DNA from: Timema cristinae
Lineage: Eukaryota > Arthropoda > Insecta > Phasmatodea > Timematidae
Direction of reading: 5' to 3'
Assembly: GCA_039000515.1 (NCBI GenBank)
Contig: JBCFYV010000001.1
Coordinates: 57,521,372 to 57,585,371, forward strand
DNA: 64,000 nt
The position numbers were made by a program, and so were the translations under genes. Below the pieces are notes generated by a model. That model saw only the letters and a list, made by a program, of their open reading frames with translations, was not told where the DNA came from and made no database searches. Shown here piece by piece: positions 22,836-34,904 of the stretch (the stretch's first letter is position 1; each line of letters opens with the position of its first letter).

Positions 22836-23215
22836 TAATAATAATTCAATTTCCTTTATTTTAGTGATGGCCAACAGTCCCAAAACCTCTAACAGGTCAG
22901 GAATGAAAAATACACTAGTATCTTACTTTAAAACACAGCTACATTCTAAAATAAAATAAACAATTTGTAGCAATAGCACACACAGTCATTACAAGATAGT
23001 AGAAAATAATGATGATAACATTAATAGTTACATCAATAAAGATAAGTAGGTAATATCAAACAGCATTGACATCAATTATAAGGACAAAAAATAAAGACAG
23101 TAGCAGAATATTGCAGATTTAAATATTAGTAGTAGAATATGTTCTGATTAAATTAGTGATTCGAGAGTTACTAAATAACTCTATAATATTAATATTGATA
23201 ATAATAATAATAATG
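22836..23215 (-). mobile_element. LINE 3' end fragment (family of 7988)
   Basis: On minus it ends 'aaaataaaggaaattgaatt' followed by an (ATT)n-like tail. Shares gatggccaacagtc, cctctaacaggtcagg and 'acactagtatcttac' with the locus at 7988-8465. No coding is left. Confidence 0.6.
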
Positions 23216-23499
23216 TCAAATGTTATTAATGCCGATCACAATAAAGTTTATAATGTCTAGCCTAAACGATCTTTTCTGCCAAGTTATTAATACGTCTAGA
23301 TAAGCCTGCAAATAAAGTTCAGAGTATAGACTGATCACCACTGAAAGATCATTGTGTTAAAGTATTTATGAGTTAAATGTTCATATGCAAGACTTCCACA
23401 GTTATAAACCCGGCGCTTTCAAAATATATTCCAAATAACAGCTGTAAGATAAATTATAGCGACATTTCACCAATTTTGGCCACTTTATAATTTTTTTAT

Positions 23500-23711
23500 C
23501 ACTACCTTTTCAGATTATACGAATATATGATAATTAATCTAATGAAGTAGGGATGAGGAAGGAAGCATTTTAAAGCTAATTTAGCCGCATTTGCGTTGAA
23601 GGAAATTGAGAAACCATTTGTGGAAATCCACCTCAGTACACCCGACTGTGTTCAAACCCCGATATCTCCGTCATCAGATGGCCAGTCTAACACAAGAGTA
23701 ACGCCTTAGAT
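23500..23711 (-). mobile_element. SINE group B cut by a hAT-like end
   Basis: Body and B box are clear on minus ('gccgcatttgcgttgaagga' and 'acccgactgtgttcaaaccc' on plus). The head stops in the middle of cgccttaga, where a hAT-style end cagaggtcggcaacc begins. The missing 20-25 bp of the head were not found further right. Confidence 0.75.
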
Positions 23712-24060
23712 CAGAGGTCGGCAACCTTTTTAGGCCCCAATCGATTAATATTATTATTAGCACCGCGTCTTACTACCCGTTCGGGTTATACGCACTTACA
23801 CTAATGTGTAATGGTAGGGTGATTGTGAGATGAAATGAAGGACCTACAGTTTAACGTGGAATCCGAACCACGGTGGAGGCCTGGCATTCCCCACATTCAC
23901 AAGATGTCTTGTCAGAGGTGAAGGAAGGGTTTGGAAATCAGATAAATATGTGCCGGGACCGAGGATTGAACCCCGGCCGCCAGTACAGAAGTCTGACACC
24001 TTACCCCTAGACCACCAGGTCACCTACCCAATCGATTAATAAATTCATCAAAAGTCTCGC
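23712..24060. mobile_element. hAT-like end fragment interrupted by SINE A
   Basis: Starts cagaggtcggcaacctttt, a typical hAT terminal sequence, and continues across the SINE to about 24060. The opposite end was not located, so the element is truncated or its far end has diverged. Confidence 0.5.
23751..24026 (-). mobile_element. SINE group A with 15-bp target duplication
   Basis: A full-length minus copy. Perfect duplication cccaatcgattaata at 23736-23750 and 24027-24041. Young by this measure. Inserted into the hAT-like fragment. Confidence 0.96.
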
Positions 24061-24833
24061 TATCATCCATTGTTTCTACACTCTAGTTCTGCTTTTTTTG
24101 TTAATATATATACCTTAGAATCAACCCTCCTCAAATACTCACGTTCCCACGCTTCTATATAAAAAAAATCTATATATTGAATAAATAAAATGTTTATTTT
24201 CATATTAGACAGTTTAATTTCTCTATAACATAACCAATTATGACCAATAGTGATTATTTTAGTTACTCTCGAATATTATTTGAAAGTAGTTGATATTTTT
24301 GCTCCAATATCAACTTTTGATGACGATATAGTTTTCTCACAAGATCGACTGTAAATTGCCTCGATATAGACCAGTCCCATACGGCTTTGTACCATTCAAC
24401 CAATGAGGCGAGTTGTACTAGAATTGGTTTTCTTTTTTTAGTTGTCTATATATGTATTGCCAAGTCGATCCGATTATATCTCAATGACTCTAGTGTTGAA
24501 GTGATAAGTTAAAAATCAGGGGTTGTTTTTTTTTTCTTTTGCAAACAAATTGAAAATAAGCCAAACACATGGGATTGAAGGGAAAGTGAGTTAAAGTCTG
24601 TATTTTTTCGCGGTTTTTATAAACGAACATGTGTTTGTGAAGCAATAAAACGTCCCGTGAGTAGGTAAATTTAAATCAATTTTCTACACATAGTAACCTC
24701 ACTACTTCTTGAATATTTGTCATGACAATCTTGAAATTTTATGAGAACTTTTCTCCATATAAGGAGACCATCAAAATTAAAAAATCCCATGCCAAATATT
24801 CAACAACTAATGAGAACTAAAAGTATCTTCTAA
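24061..24833. other. Unassigned AT-rich stretch
   Basis: No gene or clear element is seen. Confidence 0.35.
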
Positions 24834-25356
24834 AGGGGTCGTTCAAGTGTTACGTAAGCACCTTTGGGGGAGAGGGGGATTTTAGAGTTGCTTATTTTTG
24901 TTGACAAGGAGGGAGGGGGATTCAGAAAAATGCTTATATAAGACAGAGAGAGAGAGAGGGCTTAGAATGGAGCAGTGACAAAGCCACCCCAGATGGACAC
25001 ATAATAACAAAGTGTCGAGAAGTGCATTCTAGGACCTTGGTCATCAGATTAAAAGTGAGTTGATTAGAGTTTTTTTTTAATTTAATAATTAACTTACACT
25101 TTTTTTTAATATTGCCTATTTTGTATGATAAGTTTAAATTCATCCAACCACAATTTTTAATGTGAATTATTTCCCACTATTAATTTACACCGCTAAGTTA
25201 ATCACTACCAGCAATTTAAAATTGCCTAGGAAATAATAGTCATTATTATGGATAAATTACAACAACAAAAATCAAGAGGGAGGGGAGGAGGTTGATATTT
25301 TTGCTTATTTGCTCTTAAAAAGGGGTGTGGAGCTTACGTAATAGTTTAACGGCCTC
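24834..25356. mobile_element. MITE-like element with inverted ends
   Basis: Left end aggggtcgttcaagtgttac followed by gtaagcacc. The right end as reverse complement reads gaggccgttaaactattacg followed by taagctcc. About 22 of 30 end bases agree. The 'gtcgttcaagt-ttacgtaa' end is a familiar type of short insect repeat. The interior is AT-rich with G-rich patches and does not code; a (GA)n run is at 24946-24958. Confidence 0.65.
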
Positions 25357-25820
25357 AAAGCACTATTTTTAATATTTTGGCCGAACAAGTTTTTACTATA
25401 AAAAAGTTTTAGCTCACGTCACCTTAAGATATTAAGTAAGGTATATGACAGTAAACGGTTTTTCTTGGCAAGGAAACGTTAAATACCCCTCTAACAAAAT
25501 GTGACGACTCGGACTGATAATAATAGCTCTCGGCATCCCCCGCTACACGGTATTATTTAAACATCTCCACAGCCACTCGCCGAGTACTCCAAACCACAGT
25601 CCCTGACTCCCATTACGAGAGAGGACCAACTGCTGGAACAATAAAACTCGCATAAAAACTTGACACATCAAAACTGTCGGGATCCAAAAAAATCTGGTCA
25701 TAAATGAAGTTAAGGTCGAGGGACATAATACACATATGGGAATCCGTCCTGAGTGTAAGTAGGGCGTACGAACACAAGTGTCTCCCGAGCCATTGGGAGG
25801 CGAGGAAGGAGGGTCGCAGA
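25357..25820. other. Unassigned stretch
   Basis: No gene seen. Open frames on both strands at 25704-25958 overlap and run into the SINE relic at right. Confidence 0.35.
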
Positions 25821-26015
25821 CAAAGGTGGTGTCAGGCCTGTCTTGTCTGGTTTGGCTGTGACGGGGAGGTCAGGGTTAGAATCCCAATCGAAATTATTTA
25901 GGTATTTAACCCCCCTGCAACGGCTTACAACTCTTCTTCCGCGCAGATACGTCAACATTTCATCTAAATTATACCTTCCTCAACCTTACTCCACCAGTGT
26001 AAATACGCGGGGCCA
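25821..26015 (+). mobile_element. SINE group D relic
   Basis: Head block cttgtctggtttggctgtga, 'cggggaggtcagggttagaa' with B box, and body remnants 'cttccgcgcagatacg' and 'tctaaattataccttcctca'. The 3' module is lost. Confidence 0.6.
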
Positions 26016-26111
26016 ACAATTGTATGTATACAAAACAGAATTAAGGAACTGCAAGAGCACGCGCTTGGAGAAAGGCTGGGAAATCGCACGGCAGTAGATT
26101 ATCGAATAGAG

Positions 26112-26369
26112 GGTAACGCTTTGGTGACCACGTGGTCTAACGAGCGACTCTTGCAGTAGACTAGACTGCCGATTAAGGGTAGATCGAGGTTCGAATCTCG
26201 GTCGGGTGTATTAAGGGTGGTTTCCCGAAATAGTGTTCCACTCCCCTCCACGCAAATGTGAGTACACTTCCTTTAATATAACTTTCCTAGTCTCTGAAGC
26301 CATTAGCGTAATTAGTAAATAAGCATTTAACCCAAACGGGTAGTAAGACGCAGCGCTAAAAAAAATAAA
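26112..26369 (+). mobile_element. SINE group B
   Basis: Head gctttggtgaccacgtggtc, A-box region, B box 'gatcgaggttcgaatctcgg', body, and 3' module with acccaaacgggtagtaagac followed by an A-rich tail. One base differs from the perfect acccgaacgggt hairpin. Target duplications are unclear. Confidence 0.88.
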
Positions 26370-26395
26370 GGGTTCACAAGTGAAGACCAGGCGCG

Positions 26396-26620
26396 CTTTT
26401 TTAACACGTCTTACCACCCATCCAGATTTTCAACATATTTACACTAAATGGGGTAGGGAAATATTAGGGTATAATATAGAATAAATATACCCGTGTTTGC
26501 ATGATAGACGAGTGGAAAATCATCGAGGTAGAAAAAAATGAATCAGTAGGCGTTCACCCGACTGGAATTCGAAAACCGATATTTCCGTCTACGGCAAACA
26601 ATACTTGACGGAGACGAGAC
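26396..26620 (-). mobile_element. SINE group D, degenerate
   Basis: On plus it starts aacacgtcttaccaccc and carries ggaattcgaaaaccgatatt, then gacgagaccaatgcc from the head. It runs opposite to the copy ending at 26369, so two SINEs face tail to tail. Confidence 0.65.
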
Positions 26621-28299
26621 CAATGCCTATATTATCAGTCAAGACACTTAAATTTCACATTTAGGCCCTAGGTTCAACGTTTACAAAAGGCGGAAACTTA
26701 TTTATCAGAAGCGATTAACTTTTGTTTACATTCATGTTAATGATACTAAAAGAAGTTGTATTTTAATCAGGGAAACATTTCAAACTAAGCAGGGAAAGTG
26801 TTATCACAGAATACAAGGTAGAGTGCACATTTCACTAATGTTTTATAAGTTAATAGTAGATTTACAATTAGTGGGGTTTTATAGAGCTTATAAATATAAT
26901 AAAGCTTAGGAGAGTAGCTTAGAAAAGGTTTTTATCAACATGGTTGGATGGGAAACAGTGATATAATCGACTGTGTTAAACCACCCTCCAACGGCGAGTT
27001 CCATGTCAACTGCGACCAATACAATGCGAGTACAGCGTTGTATACCACGTGGCCACGGTGTTGATGCATTCCGGTTAAAATATAATAGTTATATAAAGCC
27101 TTGACAGGCATACACAGTGTCTGCTTTTATTCAAATAAACATTTGGATTAACATTAAGGCGGGAGTGTAAGAGACGTGATAGAAAGCCCGTGTTTTTGCT
27201 GTTTTTATAGCAAAACATGTTTTTGGTCAACATAAATATAGCAATGTTTCATTACAAACATAGAGCTTAATTTTTTTCAGATGGTGATAACAATAGTTGT
27301 CAAATATCTTTGACGAGCATAGCAGCATTAAATGAGGAACTTCTTAAATGAAGAGAAAAAGTTGTCATACGACTCCAGAACACCCTTGACAGATATTCAA
27401 CAACAACTGTTGATATCCCCGTGGGAATAAAAATAAACTCTATGTTTGTACTGAAGCAATATTTGATTTAGTTTGACCAAAAACATGTTTTGATATAAAA
27501 ACTGTAAAAACAATTACCTTTTCTCGCCTGCCTTACCTACATCCCCACCCCCCTCATCCTCCCGTCTTAAGCGTTAATTCAGTAACGTGAAAATTAAAAA
27601 AAATGCATACAACACTACTGCGGAAACATGTTAAAAAAGAAGTCATGCATTTTTGTTTTTCAAATTTATCGATTCAAAAGACTAGCATTAAATGTTATAG
27701 AAACATTCTTTGTTATTTGAAAATAAAACAGAATTATTTTCATTTAAACGTGTCTGAATGAGAATATAAGTTACACTTGTGTATATTATTATCTTAGTGC
27801 ATTTAATGAGTAGCTAGCGACTTCCACTTCCATGCACTAAAAAAACACTAATTAAGCATGGTTAAAGAAAGAAGAGGAGTTTAAATAGTCCAGTATAACA
27901 CTAACAGTTTCTAAATCTGGCGTGAAATGAGCTCGAAGAACGAAGAAAAAATATTAGTACCTTTGGGAAAGTGGGGGAGGACGAATAGCCAGCAACTTGT
28001 TGATATTGGGTGAACCGAGCACGTACGCTGCTATCTACCGATCAACGTCCAAACTTTAATCGCACTGCCATCTATCGGACGCGCGCCCAGTATGTTCATA
28101 TGTCCAGGCACTACAGTGCAATCATTGTTCTCACTAATCATGTATTATTTGGGATGCCACTTTGAATACTTGTTTGACTACAAGCCAAGTCACGGAGAGT
28201 TTTAAGATTTTCACACGTAATCAAACCACCCAGTCAAAGAAACAATAAGACAACTTTAAATAGAGGTGATGCGATTTAGAAATGGAAATTTCAAGCCCA
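26621..28299. other. Unassigned stretch
   Basis: No gene seen. The block at 27450-27515 ('actgaagcaatatttgattt', then aaaaacatgtttt) repeats one at 13050 and 53100. Several short low-complexity T runs. Confidence 0.4.
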
Positions 28300-28455
28300 C
28301 TTCGTACTAGCTATTTGGATTACACGCGTATGTACTAATTGCGCTAAAATGTCAGGGATGATAAAAGTTTAAAATAGAGGAAGTGTACCCGAATTACGTG
28401 AAGAGAGAGTGGAAAACCGACTAAGAAAAAACCCTTCAGAATAACTGACCCGGTT
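28300..28455 (-). mobile_element. SINE relic (3' half)
   Basis: Body blocks on plus: 'gtatgtactaattgcgctaa', ggaagtgtacccgaattacg and gagagagtggaaaaccga. Head missing. Confidence 0.55.
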
Positions 28456-28715
28456 TCAGTTTTAAAACATTTCTGCTGCATGGTGGAGATAAATATATAT
28501 CATGCCGCTAGCTTGAAAGGGGAACATTTTCTCCAGAACATATTATCCACGATGGAAAAGTGTTTCAAGGGTTTAAATATATGTTAAGGCTCAGATATTA
28601 TCATTTACAAATTGCAAATATATATCTGTTCAAATTATTTAATCTATAAAATTGAATATTGAATATAAATGTATTATAATTAAAGCCCTATACAAGTTGT
28701 TTATACTCTAGGCGT

Positions 28716-29034
28716 ATATTATTATTATTATTATTATATTATTATTATTATATTATTACCGCGTCTTACTACCCGTTCGGGTTATACGCACTTACGCTAA
28801 TGTGTAATGGTAGGGTGATTGTGAGATGAAATGAAAGACCTACAGTTTAACATGGGATCCGGAACCACGGTGGAGGCCTGGCATTCCCCACATTCACAAG
28901 TTGTGATCAATAACGTCTGGTCAGAGGTAAAGGAAGGGTTTGGTACTCAGATAAATCTGTGCCGGGACCGAGGATTGAACCCCCGGGCCGCCAGCACAGA
29001 AGTCCGACACCTTACCCCTAGACCACCAGGTCAC
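28716..29034 (-). mobile_element. SINE group A in the left fold-back arm
   Basis: A minus copy of the diagnostic-block subfamily. Duplication ctctaggcgt at 28706-28715 and 29035-29044. The right arm has no SINE at the matching place, so the insertion came after the arms existed. Confidence 0.95.
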
Positions 29035-30151
29035 CTCTAGGCGTGCTGTTTTTTCTTTTATAACACACTTTGAATATTTAAAATATTTATCTTGACTCAT
29101 TATATGTTCATTGTACGAGTCAAATTGGTCAAACTAACATTCACAACATATTAAACAATCAATAGTCAGACTAGTTTAAACGAGAATAAGAAATAAAACT
29201 TAATAAACAACAAGTTAAAATATAAGTTAAGATTTAGATATTATTATTATTTAGAAATTATGAAGATATGAGTTGAGATTAAAGAGTTTAAAAGAATTAT
29301 TACTGATTATACAATTTTATATAACATAAGGACACTAAATATTATTTATACTCTTGGAAAAACAATTTCCTTAAACAAAGTTTTCGTAACATTTAAAATA
29401 TTCCAATGACTCAATTACTAGACATTAATAATAGTTAAATAATATAAGAGTAAAAAATGAAAACTTTTAAAACTTATTTAAAATAACAAGTTCACAGTTA
29501 ACACCATCGGTTAGAAGTTTTGTTTACATTGTGTATGAATTTTGAAAGATTGTTTGTTGAAATATTTTCATATATATTATTTTTAAGTTTTTCTAATTTT
29601 CTATTTTACACAATTTAATCATATTATTGATATTTCTTACTAGATTCTTTAATTTCAATGTTTACAGTTTCCATGAATATGGTACATGTATGAGTATCGA
29701 AACATGTCGGACAATTAAGCCTCCAGATTTCTCCACCTAATCAGGAATGCCTAAAGTAGTAATGGGACGTTAATGCAGATAAGAATTAGACATGACTAAA
29801 CTTTTTCATAAATTTAATCAACTTTCAATTCATATACGTTAGAAGTATAAAATATCGTAAACATATCTATTCAAAGGTTTTTATAGGTTATGTTTACATA
29901 TATAAAAAATGTATTATAACCAAATTTCCTTTATTTTTATTTTTTTAAATTTCATCAAAGTCTTATCTGATTGATTGTACCATTAGTCTTTTAGTGTTCC
30001 AGTTTTGATGTTGATTTCTGGAAGTTTAAATGACCGACATGTTTGGGTACTCAGGTTATCGTACCATAATCATGGAACTGTAAAATGAAAATTAAAGAGA
30101 CTAGTAAAGAATTTTGAATAAAGAACAGTTAGATTCAAGGCAATTATCGGG

Positions 30152-30184
30152 GGGGGGGGGGTTCATCTACCCCCACCCCCCCCA
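30152..30184. repeat. Poly-G followed by poly-C
   Basis: A G run, a short spacer and a C-rich run form a GC hairpin in otherwise AT-rich DNA. Confidence 0.8.
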
Positions 30185-30279
30185 ATTTTATGAACAAAAT
30201 ATATATGCTTTATTTATGGTTCAAATAATATCAAAAGTACAAATTAGGGGCTGTGTTAGCTTCTAGAGGTGTTCAATAT

Positions 30280-30950
30280 TTGGTATTTTTCCTAGCCTTC
30301 GGCAGTTAAGCTTAGTACGCACTTGGAAACAGTGTTGCCCAACTGTTGGCCAACATGGGAAACAGAATGTTGGCCAACATTAAACAATTGTTTCCCGTAC
30401 AGAATTCAGTTGAGTGAAAAATGTCTGTTGAAGAGGATACTGCTATGACGTGTGCTTTGTCTGTAGTTATGAGCAGTTCAAGAAGACAGAGAAGACGAAA
30501 ACGGTGGTGGGTTCGTGTTCATTTACACTATTTTATTAAAAACATCCTGTCTTTTACATCCCACAAAAGTGTATTTGTATGAAATATTTCAATCCGTTCC
30601 AGAGTTTTTTCCAGCTTACCACTACATAACAAAAGGAGATATCAGTAACTGATGGTCTGGAGAAGGTATGCAAGAATGCTCAGTGGACCGATAGTGTGGT
30701 CCCAAGCACACTATCACTCCACCTTTTAACCTATAGTGACGCAAGCAAACTCACGCTAGTGTCAACAAAGCATTCAAATAAAAGTCAGACCGGCCTACTT
30801 TGCTCGCTGTCGGAAATGTTGGCCAACATTGTTTCTTGTAACACATTTGAACTGGATCACGGGAAACATGTTTCTCCCTGGAAAACGCAAAGGCAACATG
30901 AAAATTGTTGCCCAACTGTTGGGGATTTTTCCTAGCCTCCGGCAATTAGG
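30280..30950. repeat. Element with repeated TGTTGGCCAACA palindromes
   Basis: A perfect 16-bp palindrome aatgttggccaacatt occurs at 30366-30381 and 30815-30830. gttgcccaactgttgg occurs at 30334 and 30907 in the same direction. The outermost sequence atttttcctagcct(t/c)cggc is directly repeated at about 30284 and 30925, and could be an unusually long target duplication or part of a tandem unit. No coding frame with a known motif. Confidence 0.55.
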
Positions 30951-31795
30951 AGATGTGCACCCCCTCCCCTCCTTGAAAAGTATTTGCTGGCTACGGCCTT
31001 GGTTAGATTGAGTAAAATGTAACATGTAAAATAGAACATTGGAAAAAAGAAATTGGTGTAACAATAGTTAAACAAATTTTGTAGTTAAATGATGTAACAC
31101 GAAGTGTTTATACTTTTTATCAAAATTAAAGACTAATAAAAAATGAAGAATTATGTTTGAATATTGTTACATCAGTTTATTTTTTAAATGTTATATTTTA
31201 CTCAATCTAACCGTTCTATTATTCAACATTCTTTACTAGAGTCTTAAATTTTGATTTTACACTTCCATGATTATGGTACTATAACTTGAGTACCGAAACA
31301 TGTCGGCCAATTAAACTTCCAGAAATCTACATCAAAACTGGAACACCTACTAGAGTAACGGGACAATCAATCAGATAAGACTTGGATTAAAAAATGTAGA
31401 GGAAATGTGGTTATTGTAATTTTTGTTATATACTGTAAACAAAATAATAAAAACATTTGAATATATATGTTTACAATATTTTATACATATAACTTATTTT
31501 ATTAATTTTATTTCTTATTCTCGTTTAAAATAATCTGACTTTTGATTGTTTAATATGTTTGATGTAACCAATTTGACTCGTACAATGAACAAATATTGAG
31601 TCCAGGTAAATATTCTAAATATTCAAAGTTGTGTTATAAAAGAAAAAAAACAATATGCATAGAGTATAAACAACTTGTAGAAGATTTTAATTGTAATGAA
31701 ATTTATCTTCAATATTCAATATTATAAATTAAATAATTTGAACACGTTTCTTTGCAATTTGTAAATGACAATATAAAAGTCTTGACATATATTTA

Positions 31796-33535
31796 ATTCA
31801 TTTACTCCTTACGAAAGATTAATTTAGAATATTTTCTAAAATGTTATCAAGGGCGTCGGGATACTCCCATGGTGGGACATTACTGCTGCTTTCTTAAGTT
31901 GGAATGCAAAACGGTCTTTAAAAATACATCCATGACAATCATTTTTAGGTATAGAGAATGTATATATTACCTTGTATGATGAAGACATTGATATGATTGT
32001 GGTATTTTAACATGAAAAAAGTTCATGATTAAGACTGCATACATGTATTGTATTGTACTGGAAAATAGTAATTAATGTTTTTTAATGAGTATAGCCTTTT
32101 ACGTCACATCCGAGTGCGGTTTTTTCTACATGATATATATTATTTTGTGAACAGCAACATTGGGATCAGTTTACTAGTTTTTTATTCAAGTTTTTTTTCA
32201 ATTTCGATGGGCTTTTTTTAAATAAGAATAAAACGTAACATTTTAGAAAACACTCTGAAATATAAAATAAAGAAGCGTAATATGATAGTAGATACGACTC
32301 AGATTAGATATATATTGTTGTATTTAATTAATATAGACGATCAAAATAAAGAATACCTTGAAATAAATTGTTATAAATGGTTGGCAAAGTACACAATAAA
32401 TAACATGAAATAATTTCAATCGACATTATAAACATGGCTGGTATAAGCTTATTATGTGTTTAGATTAATGATTATAAGATGCTCGAAATAGGATTATTAA
32501 CAATAATATCGAATGAATATATCTGAAAATATACATAGTAAAATGACAAACACACACATTTCTAATTGGATAAAGCAACATAATATGCGAGAGTAAAATA
32601 AAAATATATTGATTAAAAATGTATAAGTGAAATACTCTAAATGAGTATAGCAAGTAAAAATGCAAATATAATTTATATATCGTGTAACGAACTAAATTAA
32701 TCCATAAAATGTATCAAATTAACAATTAAATATAATTGTTTAAAAAATCGATGGCAAATTCAACTTGGATAGCTTAATATCAGATTAAAAGTATTAAATA
32801 CAATTGGTTAATGATATTAAACTACTTAATGAATATAGTTCAAATTAAAATGTTTTGTTTGATTATTGTTTAAATGAACTTATGCCGTCGAAGTCCTTCT
32901 AATCTTTAAATTGATTGTTTTGTGTTAAATTTTCATCTTTTTTTCTTCCAAAAGATTTTAAACAACTAGTTGGTTTTTTTTTTAACTGCCACACTCGTAT
33001 GAGTAAAATAAATTGTTCGGAAGCAAGGAGGATGTATAGAAATAGAAATAGAAGATACGTGTTCGTATTGTAATGTATTGTAATGTGCAGGGCACTTACC
33101 TTATAGTGATCTGATTTCTGGTACGTTGATTGTATATTACAATCCGTTGTGTCCTTACCTGTAAAATATAACGATAAGTTTACATCACATAGAAAAGTGA
33201 ATATGTTTATAAAGTCCAAGCCTTTCATGACATATTGCTATTACATTTGAAGGGTACAGGGGAAATAGAGGGGAAAGTCCAATTTTAACTCCAAGTGAGT
33301 TAGTGCTTCTATTTGTTAGACAATCATGATACCTTTTTAATAATGGCTTTTAGATTTTGGTTGAAACAGGTCTGTCATATTTAATATATATTTTTTTCTA
33401 TTACTGGGTTCCTTATGAGGTTTGAGAAATAAAAATTGTTGTCTTGGAAAATGTGTGTAATGTGACTCTCCTCCCTTTTCTCTTGTATCCTCAATTTGAC
33501 CTTAAAGCTTTCAACAGTTTAATCTAACGGGTATG
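31796..33535. other. Unassigned AT-rich stretch
   Basis: No gene or clear element is seen. A 109-codon minus frame (32899-33228) shows no motif. The phrase at 33273-33290 (aagtccaattttaactcc) hints at a family I relic. Confidence 0.4.
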
Positions 33536-33559
33536 TTTTCAAAGGAACTGCACTCGTTA

Positions 33560-33738
33560 AACAGTTTCGAGGGTAGGGGGAAAAACACAGCGTGGGAAAC
33601 TATAGCCCCCCCCCCCCCCCCTCCCCACACACGTTCGGCCGAGATTCGAACCGAACTTTGATCTTCTGGTCAAAAGCAATTCAGTCTAGCGAGAGCCTGA
33701 CGCCTTAGACCGTGTGATGACCGATGCCAGGGACTGAG
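33560..33738 (-). mobile_element. SINE group B, head half
   Basis: On plus, 'cggccgagattcgaaccgaa' (B box) and gagagcctgacgccttagac give the head. A poly-C run (33607-33622) sits in the body. The 3' module is missing. Confidence 0.7.
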
Positions 33739-33759
33739 CAAGGTTTTGGGATGAAATGT

Positions 33760-33895
33760 TTCCTACCTAAAGTAGGCCTATTCTCAATCTTGTGGTTTTT
33801 TCCCCCTCAATGAAAAAACATTTCCTCTAAGCTACCGCCTTCATTCTCACCTCTTATATTAATTCACTAATAGCCCTTGTGTGGGCCGTAATAAA

Positions 33896-33928
<33 letters not shown>
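33760..33928 (+). mobile_element. SINE relic with (AAT)n tail
   Basis: Body blocks 'aacatttcctctaagctacc' and 'tattaattcactaatagccc' precede an (AAT)n tail at 33894-33928. It faces the copy at 33560. Confidence 0.55.
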
Positions 33929-33930
<2 letters not shown>

Positions 33931-34049
33931 ATAGGTACGAGTACCACTGTGGTCAAAGTGAGCGAGACGATAACAGTTATACTACTACAACTTAAGTTAA
34001 ACGTTTTTGCTTTTACTCGACACCTCGGAGAGTATTATGTGTAAAAAAA

Positions 34050-34320
34050 ATCAAGAATTTGATAATATCAACGTTACATTGCCCCCTGAAACAGAAAGAG
34101 TGTTGAGTTTTTTTCGATGCCGTCTGTTTGTGTGTTTGTATCTCGGCCCAGAACCGAAACAGTTTTACCGATCGGTTAACTTGGTATCTGTGGTTTTCAT
34201 AAGGTTTCCTCGAGTATTTTTTTTTTCAATTAGATGTCTAGCCATAAAATTAAGAGTGGTTTACTTTAAAGAGAAAACATATATTTTCTCAAAATCCACT
34301 GAGCGATTTTGATTATAATT
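34050..34320 (+). repeat. Interspersed repeat family X
   Basis: Blocks gatgccgtctgtttgtgtgt, 'aaattaagagtggtttactt' and 'ctcaaaatccactgagcgat' match 18120 and 60700. The 101-codon frame here is fortuitous. Confidence 0.6.
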
Positions 34321-34900
34321 AGTGTCCAAGCACTGTTTATCATTACAAACAAACTGGCTATTCTCGTTTCCCAATCAATATCTAATAAAAAAACTTATCA
34401 CTGTAAAGTTGTGAGAGGATAGAAATGTTCCTTCTTACTCAAGGTTTCTGTAACAGTGTATATTATTTATTTAATGCCCTGTTGGAATGTTTCTGCAAGA
34501 ATGTATATTGTTTCGTCCCAACAATCTTATGAGTGTCTCTTTTATAAGATAAGAGGAGAGAGAGAGTATGTGCGGTGTATTGTACAATTTATTTATTTTT
34601 ATTTTGCTCATTGTTTGAGCTCTAAAGCGCTAAACAATTTAATTAACAATAATAAATACGTTTTCATAATTATATTGTAGTAATCAAATCAAATTAAAAT
34701 AGGTTATAAGTAAACTTAGGCATACTCTTAAGAATTTACCAGATTTTTTTTTGGTTAAATTCATATGAAACAATCTTTAACAAAATTTCTAATTTTTCAA
34801 AAATCAGTTATTAGTATCTACCCTTAATTCTAATGATAGAATCAAATACACGATTCGACCTCAGGGTAAGTTATGTAACATATAAATATCAAGTTTGAAA
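34321..34900. other. Unassigned stretch
   Basis: No gene seen; AT-rich. Confidence 0.35.
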
Positions 34901-34904
34901 GAGA

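Larger units (their letters stand above)
28573..31795. mobile_element. Fold-back structure with long inverted arms
   Basis: The left arm (28573-29208, excluding the SINE at 28716-29034) reappears as reverse complement at about 31495-31795. Shared phrases include catttacaaattgcaaa, 'gttcaaattatttaat', 'gttcattgtacgagtcaaat' and 'acgagaataagaaataaaac'. A second module is present three times: direct at about 29630-29800, inverted at about 29920-30130, direct at about 31170-31400, marked by gaaacatgtcgg. The right side lacks a counterpart of about 29210-29830. The centre (30130-31170) contains other repeats. No transposase seen. The class is uncertain. Confidence 0.75.

Noticed and set aside
20120..29040. 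Plus frames of about 70 codons across SINE A copies (20120, 28831)
   Set aside because: They read the SINE antisense strand; similarity reflects copy origin.
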